Positions 1 through 13,200 of a DNA stretch of 64,000 bases are shown here, piece by piece (within the stretch, counting starts at the first letter, position 1; every line of letters starts with the position of its first letter). Position numbers and translations under genes: made by a program. Origin of the DNA: Centropus unirufus (taxonomy: Eukaryota > Chordata > Aves > Cuculiformes > Centropidae); NCBI GenBank assembly GCA_013397695.1, contig VYZI01000107.1:1984644-2048643 (forward strand). The letters run 5' to 3'. The notes under the pieces are model-generated. The model was not told the origin of the DNA and did no database searches. It saw only the letters and a program-made list of their open reading frames with translations.

Positions 1-60
1 AAAATAAAACCTTCAAAAAAAAAAACAAAAAAAAAAAACCCAAATCCACTAAGCCCTACC
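1..60. repeat. A-rich low-complexity tract
   Basis: The first 40 bases are almost pure A with a few C and T interruptions, then grade into the CpG island. It could be the poly-A end of a retroposed element whose body lies outside the window, or a plain homopolymer. No element body is visible here to decide between these. Confidence 0.7.
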
Positions 61-480
61 CGGATCGGCGGGGATCTCCGAGCTCTCCGCCCCGCTGCGG
101 CTCCGCCTCTCTGAGCCCAGCCCAGCTCCGCATCCCCCTCCCCTCCTAGGGATGCACGGACGGAGGGACAGACCGACCGCGTCCGTCGGCGCCGGGTCGG
201 GCTCAACCCCCGCAGCCTGTCTACAAGCAGGACTTCAGCGGGACCACAATGTGCTCCTCGGCATCCGTGTATCTTGGTGTGGCTCGGTGGGCAGGGTCCC
301 CCCCAGCCCCCGCCGCCTGGGAGCGGGGCTTGGAGAGCGGCGCTGGGTGGCGGGAGAGCGGCGGCCGGCGTGGGGCAGCTCGGCGCGGAGCTGGCTCCTG
401 CAGCCTCCCGGCTGCTCTGTGGAGCCGGGCTGAGCGCTTCGCTGCTCCAGCGAGCTGCTGGGTGGCGGCTGCTGAGCGGG
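61..480. promoter_or_regulatory. CpG island 1, probable promoter or first-exon region
   Basis: This block is strongly GC-rich, about two thirds G+C, in a window that is otherwise AT-rich. A hand count gives about 44 CpG dinucleotides in 420 bases, close to the number expected from base composition, so CpG is not depleted. In vertebrates this marks an unmethylated island, usually at a promoter. A GC-box core (CCGCCCC) lies at 87-93 and a kappa-B type decamer (GGGGATCTCC) at 70-79. No TATA box is evident. Several frames are open on both strands, as expected in stop-poor GC-rich DNA. No frame reads as a recognisable protein and no convincing splice donor follows, so the gene and its direction are unknown. 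The transcript could run left out of the window or right across it. Confidence 0.75.
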
Positions 481-3400
481 GAGAGAAAGGAGTAGTAAGC
501 AGGCAGCTAAGAAAAATGTGGAATTCCTTCGACGAAGTGGAGGTGGTTGGTTGGAGGGAGGGGTGCAAGCAAGCCTGTCCACGCGTGTCAAGTGAAGGTG
601 TCGTTTCTTGAGGAGAGCCAATGCTGCTCCAGTGATACCGAAAATGTCTCTTGGAGACTCATCTTGGAGCTGTAGGAAGCGAGCATCCTTTGTCAGGCCT
701 GGGCAGCACGAGTGAGCGATCTCCATCAGCCACGTGCAACAAAACAAAAGCTGGTTACAGAACATATTTCCCACTTACATGCGGATGTGTAATTTTTCCC
801 AGAAATCTTATGCATATTCCATTCCTTTCCAAGGGCTAATTTTAATGTTATTATGAACGGCCAAACCTTGTATTTGAGATGTGGAGAAACTGGGAGAAGC
901 TTCAAATAGAGGTGATTACAGAAGAAGAGACATCTGTTCAGCGCAGATCATGCTGAGCACAAGATGTTATCATCTTCAAAGAGTGAACAGTGTCTGGAAA
1001 GAAAACATGCTATCAGAGGGATATTCTGTCTAACTTTAAAAAACTATGATTACTGAGATGAAAGTTAACTCTACTTCAGCTTAAATAGAAAATATTCCAA
1101 TTTTTGTAATGGTAATTACTTTTACCACCAGGTGCTCTTGTGCCAGAGGAGCTGGAAGCCCACTGGGAAGCTTCACACCTTGTACTGGGTGTCAGCATGA
1201 GAGCTTGCAAGTGCGAGGGTTTTGCCAGAGGGACAGTGTAACGCTGGCTGAAGTTTGCTTTATGGCTGTGTAACAATCAAAACTTGTGGTTTCACCTGGT
1301 CTGTAGTTGGTACTTTTGATCCAAGTTACAGGATTTAAAGTATACCCCGAAGGGTAAACCTAAGGAAGTTTTAGACATATCAATTCCACCATCAGATCAT
1401 AGCTGTACCTGGCAGATACACTCCCTTCCCTACCTGCTTCAGGTGTCCCACCTGAGGGAATGACAGTGCCAAGAAGCAGTCCCATATGGTGGTTGTGTTT
1501 GGATTCTACTGTCACAACTTCATGACACAATACCCTAGGCTCCAAAATACATGAACTTGTGATCTCAGGAAGGGCTTTTCATGCTTCCCTTTCTTCCCAT
1601 TTCAGGGGAAGCTGGACATGAGTGACTTGCTGTATTGATTTGAATCCAATATGTGTTCAGACTAAAATTACTTTGAACAGTAACACCAAATGAAGGAATC
1701 TAATAGAGAAGAAGTAAGATTCATACAGAGGAGTACTCCTTTGCAGTGTCCAGGGCAAACTGTCACACTTTAAAAGTAATTAATCAAGTATACTCTTGTC
1801 TATTTCCTGACTTCAAAGACAACAGCAGTGTACGAGTTGTCATAGGTAATTTATATAGGCAGAATTCATAGTGTCTTTTGTGGCTAAATGGTGAAACAAT
1901 CAAGTCCAAGACCATAAGTCATGTAACTTATAAAACTGTAATCCTGCATAGAATAAATCCATGATTTCTTATCAATTTAACTGACCCGGAAATCTGGGAA
2001 AGATCACTTTGCCCTCCCAAACTTTCAGTGGAGGAATGAAAGGAATGTCCCTGATTGCCCTTGTCCCTGAATACCAAGAAGAATCAGTCTGAGGATCAGG
2101 GAGCAGTTTCTTCTCCAGATCTAGCATTTTTTCAAACAGTAGTTCTCTAGGACAAATTAAAGCCCTCACTGTCTACTTCCTTTTAAGTTGTCTCTGTTTT
2201 AGAAAAGCTAAACCAAATTATTAAACACAATTAAATAAAAGGCAAAGGAACCTGAGTTGGGTCTTTGATCCATAAGTGTTACAAATTCACTATTAAGTGA
2301 TGCTTTTTTTGGTAGGAAATAGTATCTGATTTTGTCATCATAAACTTCAAAATGAATTCATTTATTTAACAAAGCAAAAATATACAAGTTACAGTTTTCT
2401 GAACGCTGTGCTTTAAAAACTACATACTCCCTAGGAAGCATAGGCATGAGAGAATTGTTATTTACAGTTGATTTTAGTGATGACTACTAGGATCACAGCT
2501 AGATCTGAATGGACCTCTCTGTACCCCTCCACAGCCCAGGAGACTTCCATCAAAACTAGCATGGGCACAAATTCTTATGGGACCAAAGCCTCCTTTTGCA
2601 TTATTAGTTTGTGATTACGCTGGGGAGGTGAAATGCCACCCTAACGTGGTATCTCGGTGTGAGAAATATTTAGTTATGTTTGGTTTTCACAACAGGAAAA
2701 AGCACCAAAGGATTCAAATTAATCTCAGCACCAGATGAGGTAACATCAGTCAGAATGTTCTCAAATAGTTTTCTAACAGCCAAATTTATCCAGTTCCTTC
2801 AGGATAAAACACATCTCTATCAACATCTTCCTACTAAGGTCTAATCTGTGTACTTACATTCTTTACTAGTGTAAGTACTCTTGTAGAGTACTTACAGAGT
2901 TTAGTAAAGCATAGCTGCACTGATAACAGTTATAACGGGGAGACAGCAGTGGTTCAGAGAAAGTGTCAACTGATTTTATTGCTCCCCATCAGTCAATATG
3001 AATGTAAGTTCACCAAGAAAGGGACCAAGAATATTATTACTGTAGTCAGCCTAGGAGCCCAGGGCAGCAAAATTGCCCAGTGTAGAGTTACCTGTACATA
3101 CCAACTAATGGTTAATTTTTTTCCCTGTCTTAAAGGACACAGCCAGAAAGAAAGCAATCCCTCTTCAGTACATGTATAATACTAGAAATAATCAACCAGA
3201 GCATGTCCAGGAAAGCAACAGAAGCCAAATCAAAAGGCAGCTCAGCCCCATTCTCTGTGTTTCAGTTCCTCCCTCCTCAGAGACATTTTTAGATTGCTGT
3301 CTGAAAACGTGCTTCCAGCAAAACAGGAGGCACATGGAACCTGCTGACTGGGGGGATTATGCAGGAGGAGCGCTTGCCTTTGCTCTTTGACTCCTTGCAA

Positions 3401-3639
3401 AGGTGGCTGGCAGGGCATCTTCACACAGCAAAAGCCCAAACTGTCACCTTGCACATGCAAGTACACTCGTGGTCATCTGTCAAGGGCAGTAAAAGTTTAT
3501 ATGGACAGAGTAAGAAGTTTCTCAAACTGGCAGAGCATGCCTAGCAGTGGGTCTGTGCTAAGCAGCAAGGTAAATAGGCCTTTCAGGAGGGGCCAGGTCC
3601 TGGGGAGTATCTTATTGACAGGTCCTCATCTAACAGGGT
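481..3639. other. Unique AT-rich non-coding stretch
   Basis: No gene, RNA gene or interspersed repeat is recognisable. The sequence falls quickly from the CpG island to ordinary AT-rich composition after about position 600. The short open frames here have no family resemblance and no supporting splice sites. The one structured item is the three-arm inverted repeat at 2850-2909, listed separately. The stretch may be the first intron or upstream flank of whatever gene owns CpG island 1. Confidence 0.6.
2850..2909. repeat. Three-arm inverted repeat able to form alternative hairpins
   Basis: Three related arms are visible. Arm 1 is GTACTTACA at 2850-2858. Arm 2 is TGTAAGTACTC at 2870-2880. Arm 3 is GAGTACTTACA at 2886-2896. 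Arm 2 is a perfect reverse complement of arm 3 over 11 bases with a 5-base loop, and of arm 1 over 9 bases. An outer pair, CTTTACTA at 2861-2868 with TAGTAAAG at 2902-2909, lengthens the arm 2/arm 3 stem. The two inner pairings exclude one another. No function is known; it could be a small MITE-like remnant or a cruciform-prone site. Confidence 0.8.
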
Positions 3640-4230
3640 TCTGGGGTTCATTAAGCGTGGCATTGCTAGCTGAGGGGAGTGATTGTCCCTCTCTGCTCTG
3701 CACTGGTGGAGCCCTCCACCTTGGGTACTGTGTGCAGTTGTGTGTGCTTCAGTGTAAAAAAGATACAAAGCTACTGGAGTGCCCAGAAGAGGGCTACGAA
3801 GTTGGTAAAGGGTTTAGAGGGGAAGCCATGTGAGGGGTGGGTAAAGTCACTTGGTCCGTTCACCTTGGAGAAGAGGAGGCTATGGGGAGACCTCATCGCA
3901 TTTTACTGCTTCCTCACAAGGGGAGGAGGAACACCTTTTGATCTCTTCTCTCTGGTGACAAATGATAGGACCCGAGGGAACGGCAGGATGATGTGCCAGG
4001 GGAGATTTAGGTAGAATACTGGGAAAAGGTTCTTCACCCAGAAGGTGGTGGAGCACTAGAACAGCTCCCTGGCGAAGTAGTAATGGTGCCAAGCCTGACG
4101 ATTTTCAGGAAGCATAGGAACAACACCCTCAGACATGTGGTGTGAATGTTGGGATTGTCCTATGCAGGTACAGGAGTTGTACTCAATGGGTCCCTTCCAA
4201 CTCAGAATATTCTGTGATTCTATGATTATT
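3640..4230 (+). mobile_element. CR1 LINE fragment, copy A (5'-truncated, 3' end kept)
   Basis: This is the 3' part of a CR1 non-LTR retrotransposon: the end of the ORF2 reverse transcriptase plus the 3' UTR. Family-typical peptide pieces appear in two frames, for example IVPLCSALVEP and later KRATKLVKGLEG, EKRRLWGDLIAFY and VTNDRTRGNG, with HLGYCVQL in another frame between them. The coding part is therefore broken by at least two frameshifts, and it also stops at about 4012. The 3' end runs through the usual CCCTTCCAACTC segment into the tail octamer repeat (ATTCTGTGATTCTATGATT), so orientation is plus and the 3' end is near 4228. The 5' boundary near 3640 is approximate. 5' truncation is normal for CR1. 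The copy is old and inactive. Confidence 0.93.
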
Positions 4231-7200
4231 TCCATCTCGCTTTGTTTCCCTGCATGAAGTGATCAAAGAGAGCAGCAACATCACACACAAACAGTGGAGA
4301 TGTGGGTAGAAACAGCAGCAGCTTTTAAATTTGAACACCAGGTTTACGAAGTCTTTTTCCTTCCCATGGGTAATCTCACTGAAGAGACAATTCGATAGCG
4401 AAAATCAGCTAGAATATTTGCAAGTAGCAGGGCCAGCAGTGCCAGCAATATTAATCACCAGGGCAGGCTGAGTGACAGGATTATCTGTGTAAACTGTGCT
4501 GCTGTGGGCTGCCAAGCTCTGAGATAGCTCCATAAGAAACATGGTTATCCATGTGCTGCTGGTGACTCTGGTGCTCACATTCTCAGGCTGCCAAAGAGAG
4601 AGGAGACTGCTAAAGCAAAGCAAACGTTTCATGGTGTCTCGTATGCTGAGGTGGCACTTTTTTTAGGCGTCTCAGCTACGACAGCAGAAAGAATATGCAG
4701 GGCTCTGGAAAATGTTGGGTGTTAGCTGTTAGCAGTTTTTTTTTTGGTGCCCTCAGCAGTTCACAATTATCAAAACAAAGGCAAACCTCTTGCCTTCTGA
4801 AGTAAAAGCTGCACAATAAAGTTGTGGATGGAAGGAAATTCACACTAGAACAAGCACAGGAAACCACAGAGCTGCAGAAAGGATGAGCTAATGGAAAAAG
4901 GTTGATGTCCTGTTACTGGCTAAAGGCTGTGGAAAACTACTAGTTCGCACTGTCAAAGAGTACGACAGCCAGAGAGTGTCCTCAGTTAAGCCATAGCATG
5001 CCCACTCCAGTCAGCTTCATACCACAGAAATTACTGGACACAGACATTTCCCTCCGTCTGCAAGAACAATTACTTTGCCAACCAGTCACTTTTACAAACA
5101 ATGAAGTAAGAGCACAGAGAAAGTTCTGTTTTCACCAGCTGGTTAAAATTAATACAAGACTGGATTTACTTTATTGCACAAAGTTAAGGGGTTTGTGTGC
5201 ATGCTTGTTTTACATGTTCCTGCTGTTCCATCTCCTCAAGTTACACATGGATCGCTGTCAGATGAGCTGAGGATGGGAAGCTAAGGGGAAGTGAAGATGA
5301 ACCACAGTGGCAAAATTTTAAATGCAAAGGCACTGTTGCAGACAGTGGAAAAGGAAAACTATCTAGGCAACCAAGGTGCAAGTAGTTGATTAAATAACTT
5401 TCTCAGCTGTGGGAAAGCTGGGATAAAGCCCCCTAACTTCTGATTCTGAACAGAACCATAGGAGTTTGACTTCCTTCATAGCTGAAGTGGCTCAGAAGTG
5501 GGATGCTTGTTGCTGCGTTCTTCCCACATCCCTTCTTTAGTGACAATTACCACCTATTTGCTATAACTTAGCATGGGAAGCTTTTTCTTTGTTTCTTTGT
5601 TAGTGAAATTCTCCAGTGGAGAGATCTTCTCTGGTTAAGGATCCCCTGCAGCAACTGTATCTTACCTATTTTATGACCTTATTGTTTTTTGCTATCAAGC
5701 TTAGATAAAGAAAGTATGTAGGAATGGAGTGAAATCTGCTTTACAGTATAAGGGATGATAATTTATTTTTCTGTAGTGCCTTTTATCCAAGAGTATCAAA
5801 TGCTTCACTAACAATAATTAATTAGCTCTCTCAAAGCATCCAGTTGAGACACTGATTGTTATTTTGCAAAATAGCTGAAGTAGGTAAAACATTAAAATAC
5901 CTGTAAGATATCACCAAAGGAGATATAAAAGCAGGTTGGAGTTGCTGAAGGGCAAGTAGCAAATCAGCGAGGTACCACTTATATGTCTTAGATGTCCTGT
6001 GTCCCATCTCATATTGCTTCTCTGTGATCCAGAAACTTTCCAACTTTCAAGGTTTATCCAAGAGTTCTAGCAAGTGTAAGTACAGCAGTAAATACCCATC
6101 ACCAAGCATCCAGCACACACAAACAGGTTTGGACACCAGAACACAACATTATATTCTGGACTTATTTTGGCTAACGTTGGAGGATATAGGAAATAAAACA
6201 GAGGTTACAACTTGACAGTCAGCAAAGAAGGAAAAGGCATTGCAGTTTAGCTGACATTTCAAAACCCAGTATCTTCAGTGATGCAATTCAGTTCGATGTC
6301 AGCACAATTGCTGGTACTGCAGTACCCTAGCTTTGCTTAAACCCACTCAGGTGAAGTCTTTCAGGAGCCTACAATCCCAAACCAACCATCACAGAGACAA
6401 TATGGTTATGAACTGCAGAGGGGACAGAGAAACACCATACATCTTCCCGTTTTTCAATCTCATCTTGTAAATTAACTAGGATTGTATAATTTTCAAATAA
6501 AATTTTCATTAGGAAAAAGGTCTCAAATTCAGGCTGAAACTTGCGATTCATATCAGTGAGGCTGCCCTGAGAATACATGAAGCACTGGATGACTGAAAAC
6601 TCTTGTCCAGATTGCCAGGGACCTAAGTTCCTGCTTTGATTCAAGTGTTGGATTTACATGCTAGTCTCCCACAGCTCTTGTAGGAGCAAAACTACAACTG
6701 TGACTTCAGCTGCTCGGTGGAGGACCTGTTTCTCTCTTGTCTTTGGAACCATCTAATTTGGTGTGAACTGATCAGTGTGAACTGGGCAAAGAAACAGGCT
6801 CTTGCCCAGTAACATTCCTGTTGGACATCAGGGAAACACATAGTGATAGACTGTGGGAGTGACTACATCCCAGCACATGAAAACCACCAGCAAAGGCTGT
6901 TGATCAAAGAAGCCATTGCTGCCCCCTCGCCTATTTCCTTCCCTGTTGGCAAGGGCTGCAGAGGGGCTCACTCTCCCTTACCATTCAATAGGGCCTCAGA
7001 CATTGCTGTTCTGCCCGTCCCTCATTTCTCAAACCTTCTTTGTGCTCCACAAATGCCTATCCTGCCTCTGCCTCTCACTGGTCAGCAGGTACTGGGACTC
7101 TCTCAGCCATATGGAATATCTGATGTGTTCGCCAAAGCAGAACAGTTCTAACGAGAGAAAAGCAGAATATTTTGAATCTTGAAAGATGTTGCCGAAGGTA

Positions 7201-10200
7201 AAAGCTATTTCTGTGTTGCTCTGCTGCAGGCACTGCGGCGAATGAAGTAGGTGGTTTCTTGGTGTCATGCTCTGCCCTTCTGACTCAGTAGCTTGCTTTG
7301 ACCCAGGGAAACAGGTTATAGGAATTCTCTGGCCATCCTTTCTAAGACTGTAGGTGATGAATAAATTATTGCATCACTGGATCCAATTCAACAATTCCTT
7401 CCATAACCATGATGCCATGTAGCACATTTGCCTTGCTCCTAAGCATTTCATAGACTCCTTCCTACTGCTCGCTGCATTTCCCTGATTGCCAAAGAAATTC
7501 CTATGGCTTATAATATCATTAAAAGTTTACGTGCTAAGAGTCTTTTGTCAAAATAAAAATGGTACATAATTATGATTAATTTTCTGAGGACATTGGAACA
7601 CTTGGAAGTGCGTGTGAAATGACAGAGACTATAAAGAAAAATGTTTGGCTAAATAATTTGTCTATCACTTACAGTTATTTCAGGTTTTTAAATACTTTTA
7701 TTTTGTTATTTTGACTTTGTTTTCTGTTGTCTTTTTTAAACTGTTTTTTATACTGTTTACTGTTGAGACTTTTCATTAAGCAATTCTTTTTTTTTTCTTT
7801 TAGTAAGATCAAACTCACAGTAGTTCTATGTAACAGATGTTAAATATTAATAGCAGCACACTAGTAATCCTGTAGGGACTTATATCTTCTTTAAAATACA
7901 TGTACCAAAAAGATATTAATAAATGATATGAATCTGATGCTGGACTAGAAGTAACACAATTATAATTCATACCTATTTGTTCCCTTATAACTCTGTTGCA
8001 ACAGTTCTTTCAAAAATGTTACCATTTCCATAAAAATATTGGAAAATTCTGTCAGGCTCCAACAGCATATCCTATTTGTCTTTGCTTAGCCACTGCTGTT
8101 TCCACGTAATAAAACATTTGGTTATGTATCCAGATATATTGCTTACAATGATTGGCAAGACAGGACTGCTTAGATCCACTTAATTTCATTTATAATTTGG
8201 CTAACACTTGTTGGCAACAGCACCGGTAGCCGACCTTTTTCTAACAGCAAATACACATTAACTCAAATTGTACGTATTTGAGTTGGGAGTTTCTTGAGTT
8301 TAAATTGCTGGCCTCTGCTGGCTATATAAGAAAGCCAGGCATCGTTACCTATATCATTATACGGCTCACTTTGAGAGAGAGGAGCAATGGAGGTAGACTG
8401 GGAAAATTCCAGGTATTCTTGAGCATTTTCTCTTGCTGGGAAAGGCTGAACAATTTGGGAATTGTACAAAACAATGTCAGTAGGTAGTTTGTTAATCATT
8501 CAAGATCCCAAGTCTGCAAGTTTTATATTTTTGCAAAGTCAAATGGTTTATCCATGTGGGTAGGTAGATACACAGGTATGTAATATTCCTGTTTAGAGGA
8601 CATAATCATGAGCAACTCAGCCCCCTGATCAAAACGTCGAGATTTCCAAAGAACAGCACTGTAGAAGAGAGACCTACCAAGAAATATCTTTGATCTTTGA
8701 GCAGTATACTATCATTAAGGACTTTTTTCTTGTTGATACTTTGAAGAGACACAATTCAAGGAAACTTAAGAGAAAAGATATTATCAATATAGAAAGATTA
8801 ACAACCTGTGCAACTAAGTGGAAGAAAGGCTTGTGTGCCAGCAGAATGTTAAACACTGTCTGTGTAACTCAAGTCCTTTGGAGAGTGCCTTTGCTCCAAT
8901 AAGGTCATTATCAGTCAGACAAAACGTACATGGGTACAAGTGTAATAATCCTTTCTGCTTTCATCTAAACTGGGATTTTCAATCTCCTTTTAGCTCTGCA
9001 ATTGTGAAGCTTTCCAAGTGACTCTACAGCCTCCTGTGCAACAAACGTAAACCCACTTGCCAGCAGGATGGCTTTTTTTGTTTGTACCTTTGGGTGGACC
9101 CCTTAAAATTAGAGGCACTTGCGAGCCTATGGAAAAAAAATAATAGTGAAAAGCTCTGATTTAAAAGGCTACCCCTCAGGAGCAGCTGGAAGCCCAGTAC
9201 AGAGAAATGTGCAGAACATGCAGAGAAACAAAGTAGAAAAGCCTACAAAGAGCAACCATTATGGATAAATGAGGGGGAAGAAGCAGCATTAGGGTGTTTG
9301 CTGGCTTCTAACTGGTCTGGCAATGGAAATCCACAGAAGGAGTATTACCTGCCATTTTTACAAAAGCAAGGTGTGTTCCAAAGAGTGCTTAGAGCTTTTT
9401 TCCCCTGTACTAGAGATGTTATCTATGCTATGTACTGCTGTTTCTGCTCTAATAAATACCTTTGTTTAATGAATAATATGTAGGGGAAGATTCCATGATG
9501 TAAAAGACTGGTTAGGTCAGCTACAAACCCACTAACAAGTTTCAGAGTGATATTGCATAAAATTTTTCAAGTTTAGCTGCGTACTGACGATGCTTTTTTC
9601 TGTGGGAGGTACCTATTTTCCTTTTACTGTGCTTCTTTCTCACATGGACAGTACAGACTAAATATATACCAGCGTATTTGTAGGTACTGGGCAGAAGGAA
9701 ACTTCCACCTTCTCCCCAATAAATTTTCCTCTGTCTTGGCCAAAGCTTAAAGCCAGTCTAAACCCAGAGAGCAGGATAGAGGGTCTGGAGCATCAGAGGC
9801 CAAACTTGCAGCTCTGCTGAAAGGGGAAGATATGCTTCTGCCTGGGCTCAGGACAGGTTCAGTGAATATGGAGTGGTGGAGAACAGAAGGGAAAACAGAG
9901 CTATTGAACCGATCTCTGGAGAGGTTCAACCTGTGCTTGTGCCTCACGGGGTTTAATTTGCTAGCAAGCATCTGAGAGAGGAAACATAGCTAATGCATCC
10001 AGCTGCCCTACGTGGGGAGGCACAACAGCAGTACTCTACTCTCCAGGACAGATGAAAGCATAACTTACCCCAAAACATTGCAAAATTGCAAAAAGATACA
10101 TTTTAGAGAGGCAGTTTCTCAGAGATGCACAATACCCCTATGAAGGAAATAATTGAAATGTTCACTGTTTTGCAAAGATGAAGTCCCTCCACCCCGGCAG

Positions 10201-13200
10201 AGGCAGCCCAACCAAACACCTCAGAGCAAATGTGTAGACACCAGGCACAATGGAGGGGAAAAGCACCTATCTTCATGGTGATTGATGATTCAATCTCTGT
10301 ATTTTCTTTTAAGTTTAGTAATATGAGAACAAAGTAACATTTACTATTATGATGATTCAATTCAAATCAGGTCAGATTGCTGACCCATTTTATGAAAACC
10401 ACCAAATTGTCTGACAGGATCTCAGACCAGCTCAAGCTTTGCTATGAATCTGTCAAGACTTTTTCTTTCACAGGAAGAACCTCAAAGACAGCCTACAAGG
10501 CATTCAAATGTAGAAAAAAACAGTCTTTATTAGACCCAAAACCCAACTTCTTGACATTTTAGATCAGAAGATGCCAGGTGTCTAGGAAACTCAGTAGGTA
10601 AGACAGAGGGTTAGTTTAAAAGGATTATATACGTATGACCCCCTGCCCATTGTATCCTAGAAAGGCAGGCCATCACTCTAAGGCTATGTTTGGAAGTTTT
10701 TAGTGGGTTGTGACTCTCTGCAGTGTCCCTTTAGCTCTATAAGAAATTCCCTTACATAAGCAGAGAGCTCAAAGCATGCTCACTGCCTCTCTCAGCAGTC
10801 TTTTGCTTCCTTACTGTGCTGCAAAATACTGCCCGGGTAAAGTCCTGCTGCTGCTTCCTCTTCTCCACCCTGTAATCTGGGTATTTCTCTTCCTTCGGCA
10901 GATCCAATTGCTCTCCAAGGGAAAGAGCATTCCTGCTACTTCCAGGGGCCTCTTCACCCAGCTACTCTCTTCTTACAGGGAGATAATCTACAAAGTGAAA
11001 ACAAAATATATACTGTCTGCCATGGATAGCTGTCCCTGTTAGTCAGCAGATGGCAATTAATATTTGTTACTCTGAACTCTGCTAGGTGATCTGGTGACGT
11101 GACTTGAGTTCTCAGTCTTTGCTTGTGGTAGAGATACAGGCGCCCCTTGAAGAGATCCTGCTTACAGGACTAGATCCGAGGAACTTGCTTCCCAGCTTCA
11201 TTAGGACATGCAAGTAGACTAGAGGGGCCCATGCAGTGAGGGATCAGCCATCAAGTCTTCAGGGCAGGAAGAACTGATATGTTGCAGATGAAGATAAAAA
11301 GAGAAGATGTCATCAGATCCTCCCACAAGCTAGACTTTAGTAAATCTGAAGAGGAACTTTCAGCATGCAAAACTTGGAAGGAGGACATTTCTAAAGAAAT
11401 CCTCTTGCTCTGACAGTATTTTGGGGGTGGTGGGTGTGAGATTCACAGTGTTGAGACACCGAATTTATCAAAAGATTGGGAAGATGCTTTAGCCAAGAAG
11501 CCCCAACAAATATCTGTTGGGATCAGCCTCCTTGTCAGATCTGATTGAAACTATCAAAGGAGTCAACTTTAAAATGGTTTTGCCATATCTGCTGCCAGTA
11601 ACTCTCCTGGGAGGGTGATACAAAACTAAAAGATTTGTATTTGAAGTGTTAAGTGAACAAGTGAACACAAAACTTACTCTATTAGATCTTATTTTGTCAT
11701 ATTTAGCATCAGAGAAGACTACAAAATCAAGCAGCAGCACAATACTATTTTTTTTCAGGAAGTTGCATGGTGAAACATCATCTGTGTGTTATGCATGCCA
11801 AAGTAATTGTCAACAAAAACTTGATGACCAAAGAAGTAAAGAACAGGCTTTTCCTTGTTCTGCCAACCATTCGAGATTTTACTATTTCAAAGCCCATTTT
11901 TTCACAAAAAACACTTCCTTTTTTAACCTATGCTGTACTTGTGCATGAGGAAATAATTCCCACTCAGGAAGCCACATCTTTTCCAGCTCTTAACTACGCT
12001 ATAAAGATCTCTGGATGACTGCAAAATGGGTAGAATCTGTTCCACATACACATACCCCTTGTTGTTTCATGCTGAAACTTAGACTGACCAGACTGCTCAG
12101 GAATTCTCCAGTCTGTTGTCCCCAGAAAAACACCTCTGTCCCTCAATAAACCCTAATATAAACAGCACTTATTGACTGAGGGAAGAGGTTGTTGCTCAGC
12201 CCCAGAAGTGACACTTGCACAAGGTGCCCTTGAAAGAGCAGCAGGACACAAGAACCTGCTCACATGCGTGCATTCACTGCCCCCCCTAATGCCTGGCTGC
12301 CTTTCTAAGCTAACTGAGTAGGCTTCTTCTGCAGTCCCTGGGGAGAAAACATTACACACATGCTGTAAGCTATGCAAGGCCAGCAAAATCTGGAAAGAAT
12401 GACCTGAAGTAAAAGGTCAGCTAAAGGTGTCCAGTCCCCTGAGTCAGTGTTTAGTGACAAATGGCTGCTACAAGATACAGGCTGTGGATTCGTGCAGAAA
12501 AAAAGCATTCTCACTGCAGTATAACCTCCACATTGGTGCGGCCAAAATGCTGTGATCTTCCTCCTTTCTCTCTGCCCATTTCATCCATTTTGTCTCTTAC
12601 AATTGTGCAGCTTTCCAACAGGAAGGCTTGTGGTAGGACTTTTAAGGATTCGTGTAACTTTGTAGCCCTGGAGTAAAAAACACTATGACTAAATTGAAAG
12701 CATCCTTGCCGGGAATCAGACACACCTGAAACTCAGGGAGGCTGAAACCTGGGGCTTTTGTGAGTTTCACCTGTCTTGCTCCTCTAGCATTTTTTTTTGC
12801 CCAATAATGCTAAATGAGTTGAGAAAGATTCAGAAGAAACCCTACACAGTGCACAAACTCCCTGCAGATAATATTCCTAGCTCACCAAAAAAAAAAAAAA
12901 AAAAAGAAAAGGAAAGTGAGTAAAACAATGTGAACGATTTATATCATTCCACTTAAACAGCTTTTCAAAAGGCGGTGTGTGGGCATGCCACAGTTTTTCA
13001 TTTTTAAGCTGTATCTCACTAGTGTTATGAAGTGGATTCTGCAGAATGGCTGGGCGAAACGTGGTGGTGAGGCTGAAGCCACTAGCCCACAACATCCTCC
13101 CTAGCCCTGCCTCACAGAGACCCTCTCTGAGGTTAAAAAGAGCACATCACCTCAGTATATCACATGTGTCTTTCTCACAACAAAATTCATTGCTGTCTCA

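Noticed and set aside
235..774. 179-codon minus-strand open frame, the longest in the window
   Set aside because: It overlaps CpG island 1, where stop codons are scarce in all frames. The peptide is Arg/Pro/Ser-rich low complexity without a domain, and the frame runs on into non-island DNA without any boundary signal.
9080..9130. GTGGACCCC phrase like the end of a hAT-type DNA transposon
   Set aside because: There is no matching opposite terminus, no terminal inverted repeat pair and no further similarity.
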